A stretch of 64,000 nt of DNA from Paratinospora sagittata (Eukaryota; Streptophyta; Magnoliopsida; Ranunculales; Menispermaceae), in contig CM069593.1 in NCBI GenBank assembly GCA_035771175.1, forward strand, positions 46,747,554 through 46,811,553, in the 5' to 3' direction. Each line of letters begins with the position of its first letter. Within the stretch, counting starts at the first letter, position 1. Below are positions 1 through 10,300 of the stretch, piece after piece. A program made the translations under genes and the position numbers. The notes beneath the pieces are model-generated. The model saw only the letters and a program-made list of their open reading frames with translations, ran no database searches and was not told where the DNA came from.

Positions 1-94
1 GATCACCTCTCTTTAGGAGCCTAACCAGCCCATTGATTTGAGACTCTCATCTCCACCAAGTTCCACACCCTCTCGCCTCTCCCACACCTAGCTA

Positions 95-187
95 TATATA
101 TCTATTACAAAATACAAAGCCTAAAAAACAGGAACATGTTATCAGGAATGTTATCTGGAAACATGTTCCGTAATACCGTAATACCCT
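95..187 (-). repeat. 3' LTR fragment of the same element
   Basis: It matches 2155-2247 almost exactly and is followed (to its right on the plus strand) by the polypurine-like tract at 188-198. Sequence left of 95 departs from the other LTR, so only part of this LTR is shared. Confidence 0.55.
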
Positions 188-257
188 CCCTCAAGTTGGA
201 GCGTGAAGATTCTGAACGCCCAACTTGCAGAGAAGAAACTCAAAGTTCGCTTTCCCC

Positions 258-313
258 TTTTTTTTTTTTTTTTTTTTTTCTTTCGTGGAAAAAAAAAAAA
301 AAAAAAAAAAAAA
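258..313. repeat. Poly-T/poly-A foldback
   Basis: A run of 22 T (258-279), a 9-nt spacer and a run of 25 A (289-313) form an inverted repeat able to fold into an A-T hairpin. It lies just inside the polypurine side of the LTR element. Confidence 0.75.
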
Positions 314-339
314 CGGATTTTGAGGAATGCACAACGCCG

Positions 340-1560
340 ACTGACGCGTGCTTCACCACGCGCGCTTCACCATTCGCACGCTTCAACGCGCGCACGCATC
401 ACCGCGCGCACGCATCACCGCGAGCACGCTTCACAACGCGAGATGTTCACCAAGCTCACGCTTCACTAGTGCGCACGCTTCATCGCGAGCACACTTCACA
501 ACGCGCACGCATCACTGCGAGCACGCTTCACCACGTGCACTGTTTACCAAGTGTACGCTTCACCACGTGCGTTGTTCTCCAACCGCACGCCTCATCAGTG
601 CGCACGCTTCACCGCGAGCACACTTCACAACGCGCACGCATCACTGCGAGCACGCTTCACCACGTGTGTTGTTCATCAACCGCAGGCCTCACCAGTGTGC
701 ACGCTTCACCATGCGAGCACGCTTTACTTCACCGACGGTCACACTGTTCAGTGCCGGTGTACTATTCACGCCGGTACACTATTCACGAGCGCTTCACCAC
801 GTGCGTTGTTCATCAATCGCACGCCTCACCAGTGCGCACGCTTCACCGCGAGCACACGTCACAACGCGCACGCATCACTGCGAGCACGCTTCACTAATCA
901 CGTACGCTTAACAAGCGCACGCTTCACAATCACGTACACAAAACACTGTGCATAGATCACTGTTCATAAATCACTGTTCATGCCTGTTCAAAAACGCTGT
1001 TCAAAACACTGTTTAAAAATACTGTTCAAGAACGCTGTTCCCAAAACACTGTTCCGAAACACTGTTCACGCGGGCCCAATATACTGTGCACACGGCCCAA
1101 CATACTGTGCACGCCGCCCAATGCACTATGCACGCTGCCCAATGTATTGTGCACGCTGCCCCAATGTACTGTGCGCGCACACTTCCCAATCGCACTGTGC
1201 ACACTGCCCAATGCACACACTGCCCAATGTGCACACTGCCCAATGTGCACACTGCCCAACACGTATACACTGCCCAATGTGCATACTGCCCAACGTGTGC
1301 ACACTGCCCAACGCCGGCCGCGACTGTTCACGCCGGTCGACTGTTCACGCCGGTCGACTGTTCACGCCGGTCGACTGTTCACGCCGGATATACTATTCAC
1401 GCCGGATGTACTGTTCGATCCTGTCACTGTTCACGAGGTTCTCCTGTTCACGCCGGTCACCTTTGTTCATGCCGGTTGCCGTCATCACTGTTCACGACGG
1501 TCACCACTATTCATACCGGTCATCACTGTTCACCAAAAAAACACTATTCACAGATCTGAA
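340..1560. repeat. Field of degenerate short tandem repeats
   Basis: Four successive zones of related short units are visible. Zone 1 (about 340-950) is built on CGCTTCACCACG-like and GCGCACGCATCACTGCG units; a longer unit recurs at 508, 637 and 871. Zone 2 (about 950-1075) is built on CACTGTTCA. Zone 3 (about 1080-1315) is built on CACTGCCCAATGTGCA. Zone 4 (about 1322-1560) is built on a 17-bp unit, GACTGTTCACGCCGGTC, four times in near-perfect register and then degenerating. All seem to derive from an ACTGTTCAC core. The repeats are open in several frames, giving Arg/His/Thr-rich false reading frames. Confidence 0.8.
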
Positions 1561-1753
1561 AATTCACAGATCTGGAAATCTTCCAAATTAATTTGAAACG
1601 CCTTTTTCAAATTAATTTTTCTTTCCAACACTTCAAACTCATATACCAAATCAGAACCCAAAAGAAAATTATGGTTCATATAATGGAGCAAGAACAACTA
1701 AACACCAACATGAAAATAAACCAGAATACTACCACCACGACCCAGGTTCCCAA

Positions 1754-1990
1754 ATGGCCTCTTCTCCGCCGCCGGATCCTCTCCCCGTCGACCTACCTCC
1801 GGTCACCGTCCGCGGCTACTCCTCTCTCCGATCCACCTCCAAAGGAACCAAACCGATTCCGATCTCGTCGCCACCCTCCTCAATCTCCCACCTCCTCCGG
1901 CAACCCTCCGCCACAGCAGCCGCCGTCCAAACCGCCGCTGCTACCCTCTACAACTTCGCCGTCGCCGGGTGCGGGGATTTGTTAGTCACT
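1754..1990 (+). pseudogene. GC-rich gene-like segment inside the LTR element, possibly a captured gene 5' end
   Basis: An ATG at 1754 opens a Pro/Ser/Ala-rich frame beginning MASSPPPDPLPVDLPP. Sequence composition is strikingly GC-rich with C/G at many third codon positions, unlike the AT-rich surroundings. The convincing part ends near 1990; the frame then runs on into LTR sequence and stops at 2188, so any protein here would be a chimera. It is antisense to the element. I do not recognise the source protein. Alternatively it is the element's own leader region and only looks coding by chance. Confidence 0.4.
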
Positions 1991-2107
1991 GGAGTTAGGA
2001 GGGTGGCGACGGAAAGACGCCGAGGAGAAGTAACCACGCGCAGATCAGATCAGGAGCAGCTTTCGCAGCGGCTCCTCCGATCCGCCACCTCTACCTCTCT
2101 GATACCA

Positions 2108-2247
2108 TGTCAAATTCACTCTCAATTTTCTTTCATTTCCATTCACAATCATCAAATATATATATCTATTACAAAATACAAAGCCTAAAAAATAGGAACA
2201 TGTTATCAGGAATGTTATCTGGAAACATGTTCCGTAATACCGTAATA
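2108..2247 (-). repeat. 5' LTR of the minus-oriented element
   Basis: Reading the minus strand, this copy runs from TATTACGGTATTACGG to TTGACA and directly abuts the primer-binding site. The first half matches 95-187 with about one difference. It contains the palindrome-like pair of ACATGTT motifs. The start is not a canonical TG, so the outer border is approximate. Confidence 0.55.
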
Positions 2248-2344
2248 CTATAGCATGGCCCCAGAATCTGCTTCCTCTTCACATGCCATACAACAACTAG
2301 ACTGGATTATTTTCCTCTTCCATAGGTTTCCACGCGTAGATTGT

Positions 2345-2720
2345 TCAAAAAAAAAAAAAAAAAAAAAGGTTGTCACGTGTAGGAAGCGCATTGTTTAGTA
2401 GCCTCCAAGCAAAAAAAATTAACTTTTGGAGGGAGGGAGCAATTCCACAACTTATCCCACACTCCTTTACTCTTGCAACTCCGTGATGATTCAACATCTT
2501 GCAATTCTTGCGTTTGGATCCAATAACCGCTTCTGACATTATAATCTTCATTTTTTGTATAATACCAAATAATTCTATCTGAAGATCTCCTCTGACTGAT
2601 AGGAATCTTCAATATAACCTCAACATCTTATGGGAGGAAGGTCTCCCTTAGTTTTTCTACATACCACGTGTTTTCCCTATTAATGAAGTCAGCCACCTTA
2701 AAACTGGAGGAGTGTAGGTT
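2345..2720 (-). mobile_element. L1-type LINE remnant (zf-RVT region)
   Basis: Two overlapping minus frames carry the conserved end of plant L1 ORF2: a W-x-KLW segment, a LPPKVNFF-like stretch, and in the neighbouring frame WRLLNNALPTRDNL. The switch of frame between them shows decay. A poly-A/T tract at 2347-2367 sits at the left end. No open ORF2 remains. Confidence 0.6.
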
Positions 2721-2946
2721 TTGGGTAATAGCCTTAAATGAGAAAGTCAAAACATCTACACGAAAAACATCTACATATATATATTAGTATATATTTATAA
2801 AAACATCTTTACACTATATATAAAATTGGATCTAAAACTTATCAATAACTACTTTCAATTTTATTGGGAAGAGAGTATAAATATATAAAATTTTTTACAT
2901 ATTTGGCATTTTTACATCTATAAAATGAAAGATTCTCAATAATTTT

Positions 2947-3001
<55 letters not shown>

Positions 3002-3700
3002 GAGAGAAAAAAAGTCTTGTTATATATATAAGTAAAAGTGTATTTACAAAATGTTGAAGTGAACCAAAAGTTTTATGCTAGAAGATCAAAAATGATAATG
3101 ACACTGCACACCAAGAGCAAAATCATCAAAATTCCAACTACAAACAAGAAAACCAATCCTTCTACCAGTGATCTATTACTACGTAGAGAAGCTACCACCT
3201 AAGTATTTAACTCATCCCACGTCCTACACATTTTCTTAAAAGAATCACGACATAATCCATTGTTCTGTTATAGTCACAAGTACCACATTATTGTATAAGC
3301 TGCCATAAGATCCACTTCCTTACTCGGTCGAGGAGTGGAGAGTTAATGAGAGAATGATAGTCCTTCAAAGCAATTATTGAGAACGAGTATAGTCCCTCTA
3401 CAAAGCAAAAATATATTTTTTTAAATAAATAAATAATACAAATATAAGAGATATTAGAAAATAAGATCAACTCAAAGTCGAAGTCACCAAGTAAGAAGTG
3501 GAAGAGGAAAAAGAAGAAGAAGAAAATGAGATTATACAAATTTTATTTTGCTTCTATGCACAATTAAACAATCATGAAAATATTACTGATAAAAATCTTA
3601 TTGTATTTTCTGAAAAAAAAATATTTGTTAGCTATCCTAAATAAAAAATTAAATCGACTTTTATTTGTTACATCTTTACTATTATTATTAGTATTATTAT
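2721..3700. other. Spacer upstream of TRS85, no gene seen
   Basis: AT-rich sequence with a (TA)n microsatellite and long A/T runs. I see no convincing coding region. A short minus frame near 3288-3539 is low complexity at its end and matches nothing I recognise. Confidence 0.5.
2949..2992. repeat. (TA)n microsatellite
   Basis: About 22 uninterrupted TA units followed by a T run. Confidence 0.9.
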
Positions 3701-3746
3701 TTTTTATAGCAAGAGAAAAAAAAAATCTTCAGGTAAAGCGGCATGA

Positions 3747-3754
3747 TGACGTAA
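3747..3754 (+). promoter_or_regulatory. TGACGTAA (bZIP/ACGT-type) motif upstream of TRS85
   Basis: An ACGT-core TGACGTAA octamer lies about 245 bp before the TRS85 start codon. Such motifs are known bZIP sites, but a single octamer has little weight. It could also lie inside the 5' UTR. Confidence 0.25.
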
Positions 3755-3820
3755 CGGTAACTCAAGGAGTCGGTGGAACCCGCTCCAACGGATCGACCCT
3801 CTGTGTCTTCCCAACTAGAT

Positions 3821-4114
3821 ATGTTAAGAGTAGAAAGACGGAAAAATAGAAAGTTCTTTTCAGCAACATCCTTGCACCGCAGATCTTTGATTCCGGAGAG
3901 CTTAAACGCCAATTTCATCAAACAACACAGAAATCACAGAAGAAGCTTTCTAGCATCAACAAGAACAACAACGATTTCTTTTGAGAGATCAAACAAAGAT
4001 GGCGGATCCGGCGACATCGTATCTCGGAAAAATGTTGTTGGAGGAGATTACGCCGGTGGTGATGGTTCTCCGAACTGCTCTGGTCGAAGAATCTTGTCGC
4101 AAGAACGGCCTTAG
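3821..4114 (+). other. Possible upstream ORF overlapping the TRS85 start
   Basis: An ATG at 3821 opens a frame of 97 codons that passes over the TRS85 ATG (3999) in a different frame and stops at 4112-4114. If transcription starts before 3821, this uORF would compete with the main start. Its encoded peptide is Arg/Ser-rich and not recognisable. The transcription start is unknown, so it may not be in the mRNA. Confidence 0.3.
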
Positions 4115-4342
4115 CTTCATCCAGATGCTTGAACCTTTCTCTATCTTCAATAACATCGACGGTGACGATCATTTCCTCGTTCTCTCTCTTTCCCTCTTTT
4201 TTTTTTTTTTTTTTTCTTACTGGATCGTTTTTGTTTTTTTGTTTCAGTGCCAGTTCGCACTGCGAGCGATCAACCCTACAGGTTGCAGAAGTTCAAGCTT
4301 CGGCTGCATTACGCCTCCGATATTCATCAGCGAAATGTGGAG
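3999..4342 (+). CDS. TRS85: TRS85 exons 1-2
   Basis: Residues 1-86. The ATG at 3999 starts [19 protein letters not shown], matching the conserved N-terminus. The intron (4162-4247, 86 bp) has a strong T-rich tract before its AG. A codon is split after its first base at the junction. Exon 2 ends in frame at GAG, with a GTGATT donor. Confidence 0.9.
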
Positions 4343-7300
4343 GTGATTTGGTTCTTATCACAACCGTATATTAATGTTTTGTGTTATTAGGGTTTTTTTC
4401 CCCCTCAATTTGGAACCTTGGGTTGAATCTCATCTGTTGTTTATTAATGTAGATCTTCTTTTTTTTTTCCTAGTTAATGCTTAGTTGTATAGTCTGCTGC
4501 ATTTGTTAATGATACTGAGCATATCAAAATAGTATGTGAGCCTGATTGGGTCGGTCCCAATCCAACTGATCCTTTGTCACTGCCGATACTAGGCTGGTGT
4601 GATATAACAACATTAGAATAAATGGCATTTTGGGTAACTAAACAAACATGTTAGTATTTCATTGGAGAGGTTTCTTACTCTCTCTCTTTGATGGAGAAAG
4701 CATGCTACAAGCATGATAGAAATGAAGAAGAAAGCGGAGAAGTTAAGAAAACACATGAGGGCACTATTTTTTGTCATGCATGACTTTTGCCTTTTCAGTC
4801 ATCAATGGATCATTAATGATCTCTTTATGTAGTCTTCATTCCCCAAGGCACTTGGCCCAATGTAATAAGAAACCTTTAGCTGGTGTTATCACCTACAAGT
4901 TCTGCTTCTCCTTCACTTTGTAAATGCTATCACTCTTTTCCTTTTAAGTGGCACACACAACGCAATAGGAAGCATCTTTCACAACAAAGCCCATTGCACT
5001 CCAACAGTGTAATGACATTGAATATTATCTTGGGGGACATCCATGAAAGCCAACATTTGTGATAGGATATGATTTCTGATTCTCTGGCAGATTTACATGT
5101 AGAACAAAGATATACCAGAGTTCCAATGGGTAGAAACAAAGAAGTAATTCCATGATAGGAATTTCTTCTTGACATGCATGCCAATAAAAAATTAGGAGTT
5201 GTAGAAGAACATGAAAAATTAAGAGTTGTAGAGAAACTTTAGGCTGTCTTTGGTTTGGAATTCAAAAGTTAAGAGACAAACCAAAAAGAAAAAAAATTGG
5301 AAAACAACTTTTCATCCTTTTTTTTTTTTGAAAAATAACTCATTTTCTAACTTCTAAGTAATATTAAAAAAAACGTTTTTAAGTTTGACGAAAACATGTT
5401 TATTCGTTTTTTTTTTTTTTTTGAATACAAAAAAAATATCCCAATTACAAACCAAATGAGGGCTTGAGTTAGGAGGCAAACCAAAAATTAGGAGGTCTTT
5501 GGTTTGTAATTCAGAAGTTAGGAGACAAACCAATAAGAAAAATTTAGAAAACAACTTTTTATCTTTTTTGAAAAGCAACTCATTTCTAAGTAATATTTTT
5601 CTTTTACTTCATTTCTAAGCAACATTTGAAAAAGATTTGTCTAAGTTTGACGAACCAAATGCTTATTCATTGTTTTTAGTATGCTTTTTGACTTTTTGTT
5701 TTTGAATACATAAAAAAAGTCTTGATTACAAACCAAACGAGGCCTTGAGTTTTCCAAAGTTGGTTATTAGGAAATCCTTAAGGAGAAATATTAATTATAG
5801 CAAAGTTTTGGTAGAAGGATATGACACACCTATCATGCATCCACTATGTAGTATCCTCTATTGACAAGATGATGTGATATGCTAAGTGTGCTCAAGACTA
5901 CTCATCTTTTATAATTCAACGCAACTTAACTCAACAAAGCCCTTTCCCAATTACATGGGGTTAGCTACATGTTTTTACTCCCTCAATTTCTCTCTAAGGC
6001 TAAATAGTACAAGTTATATTACTAGTAGCTCAACTTTCATAGCTACCAATTTTATTCCAAATGCAATTTCTTCTGAGATGTTTGTCACTAGTTTATCTAG
6101 TTGGGTCTACTATTGAGTTATGAAAGCTTGTTTTAGTTGTTGTTTTTGTATTCTCTGATTGTCTCTATTTGTTCTAAATACTTGCATGTATATAAATGTG
6201 TCTTCTAGAGAGTAAGAAAATGCTAATTTTAATTAGTGGTCTAAAGTCTCATCTGCATTGTTGTTCTCTATTTTGGGACTCTTTTTTTTTTTTTTGGATT
6301 GGAGCTCATCATGTTAACAACTGTGGTGAACAATTTCTCTTCCTAGTCATTGAAATTATATCTAAAGTCCAGTCCCAACTAACCATATCATTCTTCCAAC
6401 TGAAGAAGTCGCTAACTTATTATTCTTTAAGCCAATAAGATTAAGAAAGCCTCCTTTGCTCTAAGGGCAGTGGTTGATTGTTTGCTAACAATTGCATATC
6501 CTCCCTTGATCTCACTCTCATTCTCTTCATGTTTGATCTAATCACATTGGCACACCTCATGAATTCCGTCCATTCTTCTTTGAATGCCTAACCAGATGTA
6601 ATCCCTTGCTTGTGCACTATGCTACATTGATGTACTTCAAGAATTTCATCCCTTCTTCTCTGGATGCCTAACCATATGCAATCCCTTGCTTGTTCAATAT
6701 ACCACCCATTGCCTCCACACTGTAAAATGGGTGAATCACCCAACCAATGCTTTAGTGCCTCTTATTCCTTCCAATTTCCATAACCACTTCTTGAGTAGCC
6801 TCGTTGTTCGCTTTCATGTCCTGAATGTCTAGGCCTTCGTCTTCCTTTGGAAGGAAAACATTATCCCCACTTAAACCAGTGAAGTTTTTGTTTCTAGAAG
6901 GATATTCCAGTTAGAAAATTTGTTATTCTAACGACCCTCGACATTTGATATTGTCTAGTCTAAACTCACACCATCATAATTTTGCTTCTTCATCATGTAG
7001 CTCTTGGAAAAGGCTTCAATAGGTTATAGAGAGTTCCATATGTGTGAATCCCAACTTTTTCTTCTCGTGTCATGGTAGACGATTGCAATCCACCTCCTTA
7101 GGGGCGGGCCTCACATCCTTGTGGCTGCGCACTTTCAATTGGGGATTGGTTTCGTTGCCATTTGTAACGATCCCTTGCCACTAGATAAGTAGATATCTTT
7201 TCTATGTTTACTCATGCTGACTTGATTTTGTGTCCTTACTACTTTGGTTCTTATAGAAGTCTTGATAATTGATGGAGAGAATGTCACATATACATGGAAC

Positions 7301-10300
7301 ACAAACTTTTCCCTTTCAGATAATGTGAGAATATTACAATAGTTATCATTTTGTCCCCTTCTTCCTCTACATGCTGCGCAATGGGGGAACCAACGTGTAA
7401 TAAATGGAAAGGCTAGAAAAGGTGCTTTTGACTTTTGAGAAGAACTAAACCTCCCATCCATGAAAACAATTGCTCTTCCACCTTTCTAGACATTAAATTA
7501 ACCTTCTCAATTCAATGATTGTGTTCATCATCCATGATTTAGGTCGAAGTCTCATATTTGCAACAAAGAGACTCAAGTTGCTAGCTGGTTAGGAAGCTAT
7601 ATTGTAGCTTAAAGTTTTTGCCAAGTTCTTAAATGTTCATCACACCAACCAACCTGTACTTAGAGATGAAAAGACGCCTACAACGGATTCGTGTTTATTT
7701 GTCATGTATAACTATTTCAACTGTTAATATCAACCTTCCACAAACCCTAAAATGGATTCTGTGTTTTTTAGGCTGTTTAAACTTCAAGATTGTAGGGTTG
7801 TCTTGAAAAGGTGGTGATGCTTGGAGACTATGGAAGATAATTCTGTAGGAACGAGTCCTATTATGAGGTAGAGTGATGTTGATAGTCAGAATAAGGAGGA
7901 AGGATGGAAAAGAAAACAACTTTCTTCTTGTTAATTGGATGGTTTATATGAGAGAGAAGAAGTTTTCCTCTTCCTTTTGTTTTATAGATGACGCAATTTT
8001 GTCATTTTGCATGGAGTTTTGGGCTGCATTTCAATATTTTAAAAAATGGGTCATATTTTCTTTTTCCGGCCAAAATAGGGTTATTTTGTTGAATTGCTCT
8101 TTAATTTTATGATTACATTTTTTAAGGTTTTAAAAACTTTTCAAATGATGAATATAAGTTACTGAAATTTTTAAACCTTAAAAATAGGCAATATTGTATG
8201 CAAAAACATTATACATATACATTATGCAAATCATTTAGTCTTTATTGCCTAAGCCACAACTAGGTTCTGCCTCACCTAATCAATGCAAATTGCCTAGGCT
8301 TTGCCTAGATGCCTTGAAAACATTGGCCGTTTTTTAAATTGTTTGTCAGGTCCCCAAATGTTTGCGGCACCGACCAATCTGTTGTCTTTTCCTTCCCATA
8401 ACATTTCATTATCTAGGATATATAAAATATGATTGTCAATATACTCAGGAGTAGATGATTGATCTGGATCTGTGCATCAGCTATAAACCTTTGGCATAGA
8501 TTATAAAGCACATATGCCATATGGAGATATGTTTTTATCTTTCCTAATGAACATCAAAACAGAGGCATGGGCTGAGATATGTTTTTATCTTTCCTATTGA
8601 ACATCAAAACAGATGCATGGGCTGGTTACTGTGAGTTACTTTTGTTTGATTAGTTATTTATTTGAGATTCATTAAGGTTCTTTTCAGCAGTTGAGACTTT
8701 TTACTTTTAGGTGGCCAAAGTTAAAATTGATTTAGTTGCATTATATTGTTAAACTGATTTGTTCCATTCAGGCTGCAGAGGAGCATTTGAAAAAGGTCGT
8801 TACTCATGCGAGTGAGAGCGATGACTATGATTTATGCTCAGATCCACCACAACTTGAAAGCTTGCTTACCAGTAAGTTCTATGATCTTGTTATTACCTAA
8901 ATCAATAATTATGAATGTCAACTCAGGATCTGCATCAGCAACTTTATTAATTTTGGTTTCTGTGAATATGATTATGGAAGTAATCATTTGAAAATTTTGA
9001 ACTTCATTGGAAGCTTTCAGAAGCATATATAAATGTTTTTTGAAAAGAGACTAGAATATATAAATAATAATCTCAATTACATGTACAGAAGCAGATTAGA
9101 AAGAGAACAAGATGTTCTCAATTCCCTCTTAAACATCTACGAAGTTCGACAATCCCCTCACCATATATACATATATATTTATGTAAAGTCATGCATTTGA
9201 TTCTGTTAAGCAGGACAAATAACATACATAACATAGTGTTATTAAAACTAACCAGTGAGAGTGCAGGAAATTAAAACATGATAATACAAGAAAACTACAC
9301 CAAATCTACACTTTACTGTAGTGACTCTATTGATCAATAACTGTGTATTAAGGTAGGTTTATAAGAATGATATTAACTATTCTATTCTTTTGGCACTTTG
9401 GTTATTGGTTTAAATCAAATAATATGCACATGGCATGGAAGTCCGGTATTAAAATTGTTATCAAGTGACACATTGGCCAAATTAAACTGCAAACCTGGTA
9501 GAATGCATGTCAATACAGATTATTCCCATATTTGCAAGTTTGCAATTAATTTCAGGTCAGGTGTTCTTTATAGAAAGAGCAGTTTATTCACGTCTTTGCA
9601 CCTGAGGTCAATGCTAATAGCTAATAAGAGCTGAAAACAAGTGATGGAATAAATGTGAATTCATGGGAAGAGAGTGGTTATTTGTATGACATGGTAAATT
9701 TTGCTTTTGAAAAATTAGTTCCTGTTAGACAGCTTGACTTTTATTTTGCCATTTTCCTGGGTGATGCAATCATGCTTAATATTGGGCTCATTTCAGGTTG
9801 ATATTGACACTTTTCCTGTGCAGCTGCTGAATCTGAATCTCCACTATCATGGTTTCAGATATTCAACAAGGAACTTATTCGTACTTCGTCTTTTTCAGAG
9901 CATGAAGCCTTTGATCATCCAGTAGCATGTGAGCTTTTGTCAAGAATTTCTCTCTTAGTTTAGCTGTTCAGTCACTTCCATGTATTCTAGGGTTGCAAAT
10001 GCTAATGTTAGATGTTGTTCCTTTGTTTTTAGGTATAACATGTACATATAATTAGGTGTAAATGAGGACTTACTTTGCCCTTGCTTTCCAATTTGACTCA
10101 CAGGTCTTTTGGTTGTTTCTTCCAAAGATGAACAACCTATAAATAAATTTGTTGACCTTTTCAACACTAACCAGTTGCCCTCTCTTCTGAATGATGGTGT
10201 GATGGATCCAAAGATCTTGAAGCATTACTTGCTCTTACATGATAACCAAGATGGCACATTAGAGAAGTACTTTAGATCATTCCCTTTTATTGTGTTTATT

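Larger units (their letters stand above)
1..2247 (-). mobile_element. Degenerate LTR retroelement (minus orientation) with repeat-rich interior
   Basis: A near-identical block of about 93 bp occurs at 95-187 and again at 2155-2247, as expected of LTR copies. On the minus strand the right copy is followed by TGGTATCAGAG (complement of 2097-2107), the tRNA-iMet primer-binding site typical of plant LTR elements. The left copy is preceded on the minus strand by a CTTGAGGGAGGG polypurine-like tract. No gag or pol reading frame is recognisable; the interior is tandem repeats plus a gene-like stretch. The left part (1-94) does not match the right LTR, so the 3' LTR is rearranged or cut by the window edge. 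It is best seen as a non-autonomous derivative. The superfamily is uncertain. Confidence 0.6.
4343..8771. other. TRS85 intron 2, mostly unassigned AT-rich DNA
   Basis: 4.4 kb. It holds the tandem MITEs at 5241-5745, an RTE-tail-like repeat near 5905, and an imperfect duplication of about 80 bp at 6541-6700 (shared CCTAACCA-AT-CAATCCCTTGCTTGT core). It also holds a 50-bp tandem duplication at 8524-8623. The remaining stretches (4343-4930, 6700-8220) show nothing I can assign; frames there are short and unfamiliar. Confidence 0.6.

Noticed and set aside
136..911. Long plus-strand frames (253 and 187 residues) rich in His, Arg, Thr and Ala
   Set aside because: They are translations of the short tandem repeats, open in several frames at once, with no domain and no proper gene context.
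340..1560. CRISPR-like spaced repeats
   Set aside because: Units are contiguous and degenerate with no unique spacers, in a plant nuclear retroelement.
980..1596. Cys/His-rich frames on both strands that mimic zinc-finger proteins
   Set aside because: Products of the CACTGCCCAATG and CTGTTCACGCCGG repeats; the periodic Cys/His come from repeat period, not selection.
4930..5184. 84-residue minus-strand frame with several Cys
   Set aside because: No recognisable motif, no repeat or splice context; likely chance in intron 2.
7135..7461. 108-residue minus-strand frame in intron 2
   Set aside because: No family resemblance and isolated; could be old transposon debris but not supportable as a gene.
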